In this document: one piece after another, positions 54,165-64,000 of the stretch
Position numbering within the stretch: the first letter of the stretch is position 1
Layout of the letters: the number at the start of each line of letters is the position of its first letter
From: Stenopsyche tienmushanensis
Lineage: Eukaryota; Arthropoda; Insecta; Trichoptera; Stenopsychidae
Reading direction: 5' to 3'
DNA: 64,000 nucleotides
NCBI GenBank assembly: GCA_008973525.1
Contig: WACJ01000070.1
Coordinates: 1 to 64,000, forward strand
Made by a program: the position numbers and the translations under genes
The notes under the pieces: generated by a model
The model's input: the letters and a program-made list of their open reading frames with translations, nothing else
Databases searched by the model: none
What the model was told of the DNA's origin: nothing

Positions 54165-54300
54165 TACATAGTTCTTTTCATTAGAAATATATTTATATCA
54201 TCGGATAGGAAGCTTCTTGATCCCGTCACCGAAGAAATAAGACGAGAATTAATACCCTTTGTTGCGCAACGCGTAATTACTCGTTTGATGATGCTAAGTT
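54165..54300 (+). repeat. repeat pair member, partner at 56868-57010
   Basis: Shares TATCTTATTTTTCTACATAG-type start, ATCRGATAGGAA, CTTCTTGATCCCGTCAC, GAAGAW, and TGTTGCGCAACGCRTAAT with the partner, in order and orientation over about 135 bp. Family unknown. Confidence 0.7.
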
Positions 54301-54859
54301 TGCTTAAATGAGTCGTAGATATGTATTTTTATTATTTTAAAATATATTTTTTCAAATCTCTTTTGAAATACAAAAAAAAGAAGAGCTTACTACCCTCTCT
54401 TCTCAATTGCATTTGAATCGAAAATACTACAAACGCAGTATGAAATTATAATCCATTTGTAGTCTTTGAATTTGAATTGAATAGGCTTTACAATGTAAAA
54501 GCTCCAGATGTTCTTAGTACATATTTATATAAATCTTTTTGAGTTATATAAAGGGATCTGAAAGTATTATTTTATATGTCATTTTTGGCAGTAAAACTAC
54601 TTTAGAGTTATTTAATGCACTTCATTCATAGTTCATTTTATTCTGTAAGATTCATCAAAAACTTCAAGCATCTATGATTCAATTCAATACAATTTTAATA
54701 AAAAGAAAATATTTTTACTTATTTTAGGTAGGAACTATAGCGACATCTTTTATAATTAAGAATATTTTTAATTTTTTAAATATAAGATGACAAGAAGGGT
54801 TCAAATGTTCCACAGATATATTGATAATGCTTTTGGGCAATATAGAACATTCAGGTAGT
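54301..54859. other. AT-rich spacer
   Basis: Nothing recognised. Confidence 0.4.
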
Positions 54860-54985
54860 CAAGAGAAAGAAAAAGAACTACTTTAAAAGTATGACTTAAT
54901 TATGTTGAATTTTAAGTAGATTTAAACCCCCTCTCCTCCCAAACCCAAAGGGAACTCAATCGCCAGACTGTCATAATGATATGAT
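54860..54985. repeat. dispersed repeat shared with 4750-4870
   Basis: See the first copy; the ACTGTCATAATGATATGATC end is well conserved. Confidence 0.55.
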
Positions 54986-56633
54986 CCAATAAAATAAGTT
55001 TGGTTAAACTCAGATTTATACAGGATTATTACGTTTTTCTTTATTTTCCGTAACGAAAATTTAATCCTTTTGCTCCATAAAATAATTTATGATATTTTAT
55101 ACGCTGAACAGGATTTTTTCCTATTTTTTAAGAAATATTTTATACGATAGATAGGCAATTTGCTTGTTCACATTATCCATTCATCTAAAAATGGACTTAA
55201 TCGCTAATGATGTTTTTTTGTTAGCGAAATTTGGGTCATCTTCCAAGTGCTCCAGAGCCCAATCAGCGAACGTACAGAATTGTCTCTGATCATTTACCTT
55301 AAGTTCCTGGATTAATTAGATGTTGTTTTAATAACATGGCTGTTATAATCTAACAAATTTAGAGCGTTCTCATTGAAAGACTCATTCAGCAATCTAATAA
55401 ATTACATAGTTAAATGAATTAAACATTGAAATTCGGATGATTTTTAAGTGGAATTTAATTTAAAACTGCTCAAGGAAAGCTGCTTCGTCTTTTGAAATTA
55501 AGAGAATAAGATATCTACGAGATACTGATTAGCAGGAATTATTATAATGGCGATGATAATCTGGGCAGCTCCCGTGTTTAATCACGAGATAACTTGTTGC
55601 TGAGGAGGAAAAGTCTTTCACTCCGGTACAAATTGTGACTTTAAGTGTTGAAACGTGCCATCATAAAACATTCATTGATAAGCTCTCCCGAATCTTCTCG
55701 CTGTGTCTTCTCTCCTATTCACATTTCCTTGACTTCTTCCAATCCACCCTCCATGTTTCGCCTTAATTCGGCACAAGAGTCCGATGTGGAATGCTTGGGA
55801 TGCAGCCCAGGAATAAAATCATGCATACTAGCATTTTTCAATTAGATTTTTTTTCAATCATTTTCATTTAAATTGCCTTATTAATTCCATGAAAATATTC
55901 TGCCATCCTAGGCTTAAAATTTATATGAAATCAGATAGAATGTTCAGGATCAAAGCTTAATAAAATGTGACTCTGTTTACTGCAACATTCAATTTATTTC
56001 GCGTTTATTTTGCAGATAAAATCTATAATATTTGAATCATTTGCCATATATATATATATATATATAATAATATTATAACATTTTCCTTTTAAGCTTTGTT
56101 AAATAGATATATGAATCATTCCCTAACTTATTTGTATGTCTTTTTATATTATTTCTTCCGTTTAAGCGAGTTCAATGTCTTCTTTATGCGGTTTACCAAA
56201 TACTTGTAAACATGTAATCAATTCATCAAGGATTCGTCATGATTCTAGAAGGCAAATAAGCAACATTTTATCTAATATAATAATAGGTTATATAATAAGA
56301 GGGCATAATAAGAGGATACATGCATGTTTCTAGCTCAAAATAAGAGAACAAAATATCTTGGATTTTATTGATCAGACAGACAAACATACAGACAGGAAAC
56401 TAAGAATGGATCTAAGGAGAACCTAAGAAGGATACAGGGAGATACAGGATTTGTTCTAATAATTTAATCTCATACGAAATATTTTCATACATTGAGAGAT
56501 GCGCGCGCATCTTAATTTCTAATATGTTGCCACTGATGCTAATCTTTTTTATTGTTAACTGAAAAATGTACAATAAGCGACGAATGCCGATTTGATATAA
56601 TTTTGGGGGCTGAAGAAAAAAGTCATTAATCAC
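54986..56633. other. no gene recognised
   Basis: Apparently unique AT-rich DNA, with a short TA run at 56046-56066. 66- and 73-codon frames show no motif. Confidence 0.4.
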
Positions 56634-56664
56634 TTAACTGCCAGCGACTCACCGGTGAGTCGCT
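56634..56664. mobile_element. piggyBac-like element tip with perfect palindrome
   Basis: TTAACTGCCA is followed at 56644-56663 by a perfect 20-base palindrome, GCGACTCACCGGTGAGTCGC. The layout (TTAA, short spacer, palindrome) copies the intact piggyBac left end at 60294. The opposite end was not found. Confidence 0.5.
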
Positions 56665-56867
56665 ATGTTTTTCGTACAAAATCAAATATTTTAAACACTT
56701 AAAGTATATTAAAATGAATGTTCTGATGAATGAATTTCTATAATAATCTCATAGAGTGTAATTATATTTATGCAATATTATTATTGTAAACCATTTTATA
56801 AGAGGACGATTCAAATATAAACCGGAATTTAGATGTATGAATTTATAATTGATATATAAAAATGAAA
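56665..56867. other. AT-rich spacer
   Basis: May be interior of the element whose tip is at 56634; nothing else recognised. Confidence 0.3.
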
Positions 56868-57010
56868 ATGGAATATCTTATTTTTTTACATAGTTCCCTT
56901 AATTAAAAATATATTTATTCCATCAGATAGGAAACTTCTTGATCCCGTCACTGAAGATAAAAGGCGAGAAGTAGTATCCTCTGTTGCGCAACGCATAATG
57001 ACTCATTTTC
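56868..57010 (+). repeat. repeat pair member, partner at 54165-54300
   Basis: Same ordered motifs; differences are scattered substitutions, so the pair is an old duplication or two copies of a dispersed repeat. Confidence 0.7.
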
Positions 57011-57287
57011 ATTTAAACGACCTTAGGGTCATCTAGCAGTTGGCAATATTTGAGTGTCCTTTGAATATTAATATTGTATTAATAACCAATTATTATTATC
57101 GTCTTAATCATATTGCAGCTACATATCCATTAATCTTGACTTCCTAAATCCTTATTGTAGTTCATCTTTACACATAAATCTAAATGGTCAAAATTATCAT
57201 CGAATAATTCACAGATTAAATGTTGACTCACCGTTGCAATTATGTCATTCAAAATAAACTTTTTTAGTCAACAAGAGTTTCATATAA
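57011..57287. other. AT-rich spacer
   Basis: Nothing recognised. Confidence 0.4.
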
Positions 57288-57545
57288 TCTAATATATAAA
57301 AATGAATTGGGTTATGTTCGTTCGAAATGCGCTGCCATACCGTTCATCGCATTACGATAAAACTTCGTCCACTTATTGTTATGGATTCCGCGAGTAATAT
57401 AAGCATAGTCGTAATGTATAAAAAAAATCAATGTTTGTTTGTCCGTATTTAATGCGCTGCCATACCGTTCATTTGATTTCAAATTTCAAACGATAGTTTT
57501 ATAATTATTACGTCTATGGCAGCAACGCGCCAGGTACCAGCTAAT
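57288..57545 (+). mobile_element. non-autonomous Helitron with doubled 5' end
   Basis: It starts TCTAATATATAAAAATGAAT. A worn second start (TCGTAATGTATAAAAAAAAT) follows exactly 121 bp on, at 57409. The 3' end GCAACGCGCCAGGTACCAGC followed by TAAT resembles the common Helitron end GCAACGCGNGCCGGGTACAGCTAGT. Only about 258 bp remain between ends, so it is an internally deleted copy. Confidence 0.75.
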
Positions 57546-57555
57546 ATTCTATAAA

Positions 57556-57645
57556 ATGTCGTTGTTGGCATTTTTTACAAGTGATGACGACGACGATACA
57601 TCAGCGTCCGGCACTAAAAGAGTTAAGCGGACGGAAATAAAATAA
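57556..57645 (+). other. 29-codon open frame, acidic then basic
   Basis: ATG to TAA encoding an acidic run (TSDDDDDTSAS) then a basic tail (KRVKR). It starts 11 bases after the Helitron end. No family recognised; a possible remnant of a transposase N-terminus, or chance. Confidence 0.2.
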
Positions 57646-58426
57646 TTTTATCATTCATTGACTCTATATGACTAGATAATTTCAGCCAGTGTCCATTCAG
57701 AAGGTTATAAGGGTGTGACATTTTGTGGAATAATTAGGGTGGGTATTTGGGCGATACCGCTTGGACACACTGTACCAGCATCTACATAGGGTGTATAGGT
57801 AATGCGAGTGTACACATTCGATAACAGGTACGCCGCGTGGAGCATGGGATCTCTTAAAAGGCTTTATATTATTCCGTGCGTGGAATCTGACTCAGCAAAT
57901 CATTTCATTGTATCAATGATACACCCTCTCTTTGATATGGGGGCATTCAAGAAAAGCGAACGAGGGGATGATGATACAGAGCGGGGTTACAAATTACGTC
58001 CGGAGCTAATGAGATTTTGTCGTCTGAATAAGAAAACATTTCTTATATAAATTTCAGCTGATTGACGTCCCCGAGATACAGACTCGGAAGCACAATACAT
58101 ATTTAAAACGGCTGCCGGCAAAATTTCGCCTCGATCTTCCAGCATATTATTTAAAAGTGATATGAATTTATTTTAGCTACATCAAGTAATGAGAATTTCT
58201 AAGAATATTTTTTAGAACGCCGAATTAACAGTATAGTATGACGTCCGAGGAGGGCACTCGAGCCTCTTTAATTTTGCAAGCATGATGCTGTTTTTTGTTT
58301 GCGCTGAAATTCATTCAGTTTAACCGATAATTATATCTGAAACTATTTCAAAAACACTCCAGATTTGAAACAACATATATCCCGTTGAATTATAAATCTC
58401 GATGCCGATGATCTTGCATGCATATA
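57646..58426. other. no gene assigned
   Basis: An 82-codon plus frame at 57802-58050 lies in a less AT-rich patch but shows no motif or start context worth calling. Confidence 0.35.
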
Positions 58427-59075
58427 CACTCATACGTTTTTTTGTGCGACTTTTTTGGGGCGATTTCGAAGTTATGCGGTTTTTTTAATAGAAAATAAAT
58501 CATCAACACTAACCGATATTTGGAAAAAAATAAAACTGTGTAAATCATATTGCATCTGCTATCGCTGAATTACCACCACGCCTTTTATCCTGGTTTGGAT
58601 TTTTGAAAAAATTGATTTCGTTTCATTGCATTTTTATAATGTTTTGACTTTTAAAAATATATTCACACACGCAGCAACTTGACTGATTTTTTTTTAAACA
58701 GTCGCCATTTTGTGCTATATAATTTTTTTTGAGTTAGGGACTATAGTGACATCTTTACTAATTATGAATTATATTGTTGGAGAAAGAAAATCTACACAGA
58801 ACAATGATGACATTGCCACTGGACATATTATTTCTTCCAAAGAAGAGAGCGATTTTGAGTCGAAAATCGCAACAAAAATTATTATAAAGTGATGATGTTA
58901 TTTTTTATTGTCTTATTGTTTTTTTATGCGATTTTGGATATATTTTATAAGGCTGTTTCAAAATTATGCGGTATTTAAAACCCATGGAACGCATCTTTAC
59001 TTTTTTATGTTAGCCATAGCTTTTTTGTGCGATTTTCGGTGGAACTCATCTACCGCACAAAAAATTGTTTAAATG
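58427..59075 (+). mobile_element. Tigger/pogo-type element, TA-flanked
   Basis: The left end CACTCATACG and right end GTTTAAATG are both flanked by TA (58425-58426, 59076-59077). Interior matches the copy at 22814 (AAATCATCAACACTAACC, GTGTAAATCATATTGCATCT) and the copy at 2170 (ATGAATTATATTGTTGG, AGCGATTTTGAGTC). A 60-codon frame (58710-58892) is a leftover and not an intact protein. Confidence 0.8.
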
Positions 59076-59134
59076 TATTTGAGATCCGAAATTCCGAATT
59101 TAATTTTTTTCTTCGATTTCATTTGGAATATATA

Positions 59135-59754
59135 CAGGGTGATTTGGATATAGGCCGAAAAATTTTTTTTTGGGGGGTTAGGGTGATATTTTGCTACGTT
59201 TCACATATAGACCCTATGTCTCCTAAGTGTCAGGATTGTCGAAATAGATTTTTTTCCAACATTTCAACAACATAAAAAAATATCCAAAATTTCACTTCGT
59301 AGTAGTAATACCACAATATGACTATTCCTGGCACGTCCCTAGACAAAAAAAATCCAGTAGTGTCAGGTCAAGAGAATATGTGAGCAACAGAATAAGGCAC
59401 GTCCCCAGACAAAGAAATCCAGTGGTGTCAGATCTGGAGACCATGCAAGCCACGAAATAAAACACGTTCCCAGATAAAAAAAAATCGGTGGTGTCTTTTT
59501 GCGGCCCTATTCTGTGGCTCAAACGGTCTCTAGCCCTGACACAACTGAATTTCTTTACCCAGGGTACTAGGAACAGTTATTTCGTGATAGTACGACTATA
59601 GATTAAAAAGTTATGACGATTTAAAGGTGAAATTTTGGGTATTTTTTTAAATTGTTGAAAAAATATTTTTTTTAACAACTCTTAAAACATAGGGCTGATT
59701 TATGAAATGCAGAAAAATACTCCTCTAACTCCCAAACAAAATTCTCAAACGCTG
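59135..59754 (-). mobile_element. SPDLTPLDFF-family MITE with inverted minisatellite arrays
   Basis: The tips CAGGGTGATTTGG and (complement of the right) CAGCGTTTGAGAA are flanked by TA. Inside, the inverted terminal regions correspond for about 100 bp (GGGGGGTTAGGGTGA versus TGGGAGTTAGAGGAG; GACCCTATGTCTCCTAAGTG versus GCCCTATGTTTTAAGAGTTG). The centre holds three minus-oriented 65-bp units (59333-59495) facing one plus-oriented unit (59510-59575). No transposase tail remains. It lies 60 bp from a Tigger element, as at 22814-24415. Confidence 0.75.
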
Positions 59755-59799
59755 TATATTTAAAAATTATAAATATATCTGTATATTTGTTTTAAATTT

Positions 59800-60090
59800 G
59801 GCATACCTTGCGTGTAGAAAGGATTATAACGGTCAGTTTATTGGGTCTTGCATGTTTTTCGGCCATTTTGTTCAGTCACAGTAAATTCTTCTGACGGAGA
59901 GGTCGTCGCGCGCTCCCGCCACCTCCATACGAGAATATCCATCGGAAGCTCTTGGAAATTTATAGTGGTGATGTAATGAGTCGAAAGCATTTCACGAAGT
60001 GGATGAGGTTGTTCTGAGAAGGCCGTACTGATACTCACGACGAGGAGTGGGAGATCATCAGTGATTTCTGATGAATTTACGCGAATAATG
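59800..60090 (+). mobile_element. mariner family A, N-terminal relic
   Basis: CTTGCATGTTTTTCGGCCAT, TTTGTTCAGTCACAGTAAAT, GTGATGTAATGAGTCGAAAG (codons SDVMSRKHFTKW) and TCAGTGATTTCTGATGAATT follow the family A order. Truncated before the linker's end. Confidence 0.75.
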
Positions 60091-60293
60091 TGTATTAATG
60101 ATAGTATATTTATTTAAAGATAGATAATAGGCCAATTTATCCTAGTTTCATTTTGATAACCTCAATGTTTAAATGAAACTCGGAAAGCATCGAGTATTCT
60201 TTAAATAAGTAGTCTTTCAATAAGAACGCTCAATTTTGGAATGTAAATAAAATAAGTTACCTGCCCAATTTTCTTTTTATTTGAAATAATATT

Positions 60294-60732
60294 TTAACCT
60301 TTACAGCTCGTATGGCCAGACTGTCTGGCCCAAAGGATTCTTGCCAGCAGCTCCGTTGGCCAGACGGTCTGGCCGAAAGCAGGCATTGACTTGCGCGCCG
60401 CTTTTACCAACAAACAAACAAATTCTGTGAATTTTTTTTATCAGTAAATGCGGATTAATACTGCAGCATGCTATAGAAATACGCATTTCTTTGTTTTGAT
60501 GTGTCATAAGGGTAAAATAATTCCTAGAAAGTTTTGCGTGGCATTATCACTGATTTCACCGGGTTTATTTTGTGAACATACAGTCGTTTGGCTGCGCTCG
60601 TTTAAAAAGGTCGAAGCTCCGCCCTCAATACAGTGACAATCGTTTCTCGGTCATTTCGGAATTTTTGTGGGGATTTTTATCACCGTTATACTAAGTTAAT
60701 TATATAATAAAACGTCAAAGTTTATTAATATC
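60294..60732 (+). mobile_element. piggyBac left end and 5' leader
   Basis: TTAA (60294-60297) then CCTTTACAGCTCG and two near-identical palindromes, GGCCAGACTGTCTGGCC (60314-60330) and GGCCAGACGGTCTGGCC (60358-60374), 44 bp apart. They look like transposase-binding sites. The leader runs to the transposase ATG at 60733. Confidence 0.75.
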
Positions 60733-61236
60733 ATGGAGTGCAACAAAAACAACAAGAGGTCTTTTTCACAACTCAACGAGAGTAGTGATGAAGAAGATTT
60801 TTTTTTCGACAATGTTGACGACAGTGATGACAGTGATACAGAAGTGATACACGATCAAGACTGTGATGCGAATAATGAAAGTGATGAAGACAATGGAAGT
60901 GATACGGAGAGTGAAAGTGACATTTTCCCCATACGAATGCCAAGAATCATGCATCTATCCAGTGATGAGGAAGACTTACAAAATTCATCGCCAAAACATT
61001 GGGATTTATTAACGTCAATAGTCGCTCAACCGCAGAAATCTTTTTACATCGGTGCAAGAATCCCAGGGCCAAATTTGCCGACAAATTGTATTCAGCCAAT
61101 AGATTATTTTAATTTATTTTTTACTGATTCTCTAATTAATACAATTGTCGGTGAAACAAACAAATATGCCAAAGAGCCGGCACTTCATATTGGAGAGTGC
61201 TTCGAGAAATATCACACGTTAAAAAAATATAATTAA
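60733..61236 (+). pseudogene. piggyBac transposase, N-terminal fragment
   Basis: A 167-codon frame, ending in TAA after KKYN. Residues 15-85 are a long acidic, serine-rich tail (SSDEEDFFFDN, DDSDDSDTEV, SDTESESD), normal for piggyBac transposases and a likely casein-kinase substrate. Residues ~108-160 match the start of the DDE_Tnp_1_7 domain: GPNLPTNCIQPIDYFNLFF, then LINTIVGETNKYA. Full-length relatives have about 550-600 residues, so all catalytic aspartates are missing. A splice-donor-like GTAAGTAT lies 5 bases after the stop, but I see no downstream exon. The start is supported by the TTAA/palindrome end 435 bp upstream. Within its short length the frame is clean, so the copy is younger than the other relics or has been kept open by chance. 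Confidence 0.85.
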
Positions 61237-61530
61237 ACTGTAAGTATACATACAAGATCTTTAATAAAATAACCTATTTTTCTTGATAATAATACATCTT
61301 GATAATAATTGCATCGTAATTTAATCACGCGATTACGTATTAAAGACTAGTGATCTAATTTTTGTTGTACACAAAATGCATATTTTACACCCCATGTTCG
61401 TCAAATCGGTCAAACAAAAGGCAATGGGTTTTTTTTTCTTTATGTGCGGTTCTCCGAATAGTCGACGATAACGTAGATAAGGTAAACCTATTATCCAAAA
61501 CTTAGCGACTTAATCCTAAATCCTTAACAA
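61237..61530. other. AT-rich spacer
   Basis: No continuation of the piggyBac transposase is found here. Confidence 0.4.
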
Positions 61531-61760
61531 ATGTTCACTCATTCAATCACTCAGTTAGAAACTTTTATTAAGAAAAAAGAAAGATTAAAAACAAAAAAAT
61601 GCACAGGGTTCGACGAAATTGATAATACAATAATTAAAAACTTCCCACGAAAGTTTTCAATGCTTGCATGCAAATCGGTTATTGTCCCACTTTATAGAAA
61701 TTTGCAAAGGTAATTCTGATTCCAAAATCAGTAAAAAAAAATCTACTGTATTAAATATAA
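61531..61760 (+). mobile_element. non-LTR retrotransposon reverse transcriptase fragment
   Basis: Codons give KKCTGFDEIDNTIIKNFPRK, which fits the RT block KAPGxDxIxNxxLKxLPRK of jockey-like non-LTR elements. After a frameshift near 61709 comes AKVILIPKSVKK, matching the next block WKxAKVIxIPKPGK. The RT catalytic motif (YADD) is not reached. A small 5'- and 3'-truncated dead copy. Confidence 0.75.
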
Positions 61761-63527
61761 ATTTTAGAAAATGCAATGATTACCCTGTACTATTTTTGGA
61801 AGGCTTTTAATTTTGGAGGTGGTTTTATTTTTTGTTATCTGGCGGAGACGGGGTACCTAACGGTAAGTACCCAATAACAAAATTCCTAAAATATAGAAAT
61901 ATCAACATGCGACCAATGAGGTTTCTTTTTTCGCAGGTAGCGACCGTTTCGTCAGTAGATAATTTATGATGGACAACTGCAAGGCAGCGGGTAGTCACAA
62001 AATAGTTACGCTTCATTGTAAATACCTATATTATTGTCATAAATACATATTTTTTGTTGTGTAAAGTAAAAAACTCTTTTCAAATAAAATATATTGGAGG
62101 GCATATATCGTTTTTATTTCACCAAGCTTAAATTTACAAGTGATTTTCAATCATGAATATCTTATGTTTATTCGAGAAATAATGGTTACCCTCCCCGAGA
62201 GAACGGGTGGCCCGAATGAAACTTACCTACTTTCTGGTGTTTTCTTATAGATTTTTCTAGCTGGAGTAGCTAATTGGTCTTTAGAAAATATAGGTGGAGT
62301 GCAAAAGGTTAAGGCATTAAGTATGAAATATAATTTTATTCAAATGTCTGGCTTTGCTTGGTGGCACGTTTTTGGGAGGTTGAATTTTCGATGACTTTTT
62401 TGCATAAATCTGACTAGAATTTGCTGGATGGCGTTCGTAATTTTGACTTTAAGGACATCAATTGTTTGACGTTTATACGCATATATTTGCCATGTATTAT
62501 CAAATAATTAATTATAAATTTAATATATATTTATTTAATATTATAGCCGCTACAATTCAACAAACTTTGAGCATTCCTATTGAAAGACCCTTTGTAAACC
62601 GTTCGTTTGTAAAGGTGTATCAACAGAACGACGCTCCCTCTTCGTGTATCGGGCAGGTCATGTCTGTGTTATTTTTCCTGAAAATCGGATGAGTGAAGGT
62701 TCGTGACGGAGCTGTGACGTGTTCCCACCAAATCCGGAAAAAGCTGTCGGGATACACGGACTTTATATAACGATAACGATTGCCAATAACTTTGTGACCG
62801 GCCTAATAAAGTATTCCGTATCTAGCGGATATGAATTGTTTTTAACCACCCCATTGTAGTAAAGAGATCCCAGAAATAGCCGTTTACCATCGATTTTCTC
62901 GGACTTCATGCAGCTTACCATCAAATATGATTACGTCAAAGCCATATGAAAATATATTTAATAATATTTTTTTATTATTTTTCTATCAAGCGGATGAAAT
63001 TGTTTTACGACCAAGATGGTCGTGATCGATTTTCAAAGGAGAAATTTCTTTTAGGAGATCGATGGCGGAACTAAAATAGCTCAGAGCGATATCAGTTATT
63101 TTACCGGAAGTGACTGACAAATCCCCGCGGTCTATCCCGATCCGCGAATGGCTTTGTGGATTGGGTATTGACGTGTGACCCGCCTATTCCTCATCTTCTC
63201 ATCCTTCTTCCTTTTGTACTCTCGGAAAGTCTTCCGTGAAATACTTCCGACCAAAACAAACACGAGATGAAAATATTCGAACTGATTTAGACGACGTCGG
63301 AAAAAGCTCGAGGAACACATGCGGCGATAATAAATCATATATTTTTTTAATAAATACAATATGTAGAATAGCAATTATATTAAAATCCATTTGCATATCT
63401 AAAAAATTCGATTCAACGTAAGTCTGTCTGTTTATCTATCTGTTTGTCTGTCAGTCCAATACAAACCGAAATATTTTGATTGATGTAAACCAATTGGAAC
63501 CGGAGAGCACACATGCTTTGCTCTAAT
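61761..63527. other. single-copy region, no gene assigned
   Basis: Moderate composition, notably 62160-62300 and 62560-63320, without repeats matched inside the window. Frames of 60-80 codons on both strands show no motif. Candidate host non-coding DNA. Confidence 0.4.
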
Positions 63528-63640
63528 GTAAATCCACTTTTCAGCTTCACATACAATCAGCTTATAACATGATTGATAATGAACCAAGCTCAATAAATGA
63601 ACCTTAACACTGTTGATAGCGCACAATATAACATGTTGCG
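63528..63640 (-). mobile_element. piggyBac-like MITE, family 1, right-hand fragment
   Basis: AATCCACTTTTCAGCTTCAC, CTCAATAAATGAACCTTAAC, ACTGTTGATAGCGCACAATA match the family. The rest is displaced or deleted. Confidence 0.7.
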
Positions 63641-63957
63641 AAAATGAAAAAACAGGGTTACCGTGCAAGCCTACCAGCTTACTTCTGAAGGAATAGATTT
63701 TGCAAAAGAGTGGTGATACTCAGCTAATGACGCCATTCCAGAGCAGTCAAAAGGGAATAACAAAATTGTTCAATGATAAGAATGAAGCTCATATCTTAAT
63801 AATCAAAACAAACGCCTATTCTCAAGACAACACGAATAATCGAGCTTCGACTTCTAGATACTCATTCTGTTTTTGTATTGTAATTTGTGTGTATTTACAT
63901 TTATATTTTTATTATCATACAGGTTTTATTTTGATTTTAAACAATGCCGAATTCCTA
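63641..63957. other. insert or spacer, no gene recognised
   Basis: Lies between two parts of what may be one MITE copy; an 89-codon plus frame (63700-63969) has no recognisable motif. Confidence 0.35.
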
Positions 63958-64000
63958 ACGAGCATTTAAACGTGTATGGGTCCTTTATAGTACCGACCGT
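63958..64000 (-). mobile_element. piggyBac-like MITE, family 1, core, cut by window end
   Basis: TTTAAACGTGTATGGGTCCT is the worn family core (TTTAGACGTGTAGGGGTACC in the complete copy). It continues beyond the window. Confidence 0.6.

Noticed and set aside
60766..60954. 62-codon minus frame within the piggyBac fragment
   Set aside because: Antisense of the acidic GAT/GAA-rich tract.
61219..61250. Splice donor after the piggyBac stop as evidence for a spliced domesticated gene
   Set aside because: GTAAGTAT lies after the stop codon and no downstream exon with DDE-domain coding was found.

Overview
This 64 kb window is eukaryotic nuclear DNA, most probably from an insect. It is AT-rich, has no operon-like gene packing, and is full of degraded arthropod-type transposons: several mariner families, piggyBac-like MITEs with TTAA target sites, Tigger/pogo, hAT, a Helitron, LTRs and a non-LTR reverse transcriptase scrap. 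One gene also shows a TATA box 30 bases upstream of a TCAGT initiator, the arthropod form. I cannot name the species. No rRNA, intact tRNA or CRISPR array was seen.

Only two convincing host protein genes are present. Both are intronless, on the minus strand and about 2.2 kb apart: 35760-37304 (514 aa) and 39512-41074 (520 aa). Each encodes a signal peptide, about 16 leucine-rich repeats and a cysteine-capped C-terminus with matching cysteine spacing, and neither has a membrane anchor. They look like an old tandem pair of secreted LRR proteins. The second gene lies between long inverted repeats (38996-39235 and 41645-41890). A second inverted-repeat structure (37498-38995) fills the space between the genes, and one repeat block (37745-38345 and 41940-42510) lies upstream of both.

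Layout. 0-13 kb: MITEs, mariner and Tigger relics, a solo-LTR-like repeat, a miRNA-like hairpin and GC-rich patches. 12.5-21.6 kb: a TA-flanked mariner, a complete piggyBac-like MITE, a strong GC island (16530-16920), a deleted mariner, a Helitron with doubled 5' end and an LTR. 22.8-35 kb: Tigger plus a transposon whose SPDLTPLDFF coding segment became a 65-bp minisatellite, further mariner relics, and a nested hAT/piggyBac insertion. 35.7-42.6 kb: the LRR locus. 43-57 kb: more MITEs, a mariner cut by a hAT end, tRNA-derived scraps and a third LTR. 57-64 kb: a second Helitron, a Tigger plus minisatellite-element composite, a piggyBac left half with a truncated transposase, and an RT fragment.

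No pathway can be reconstructed. The biology here is the evolution of a small secreted LRR family inside a transposon-dense, gene-poor region. Repeat coordinates were judged by eye and are approximate unless target-site duplications are given.
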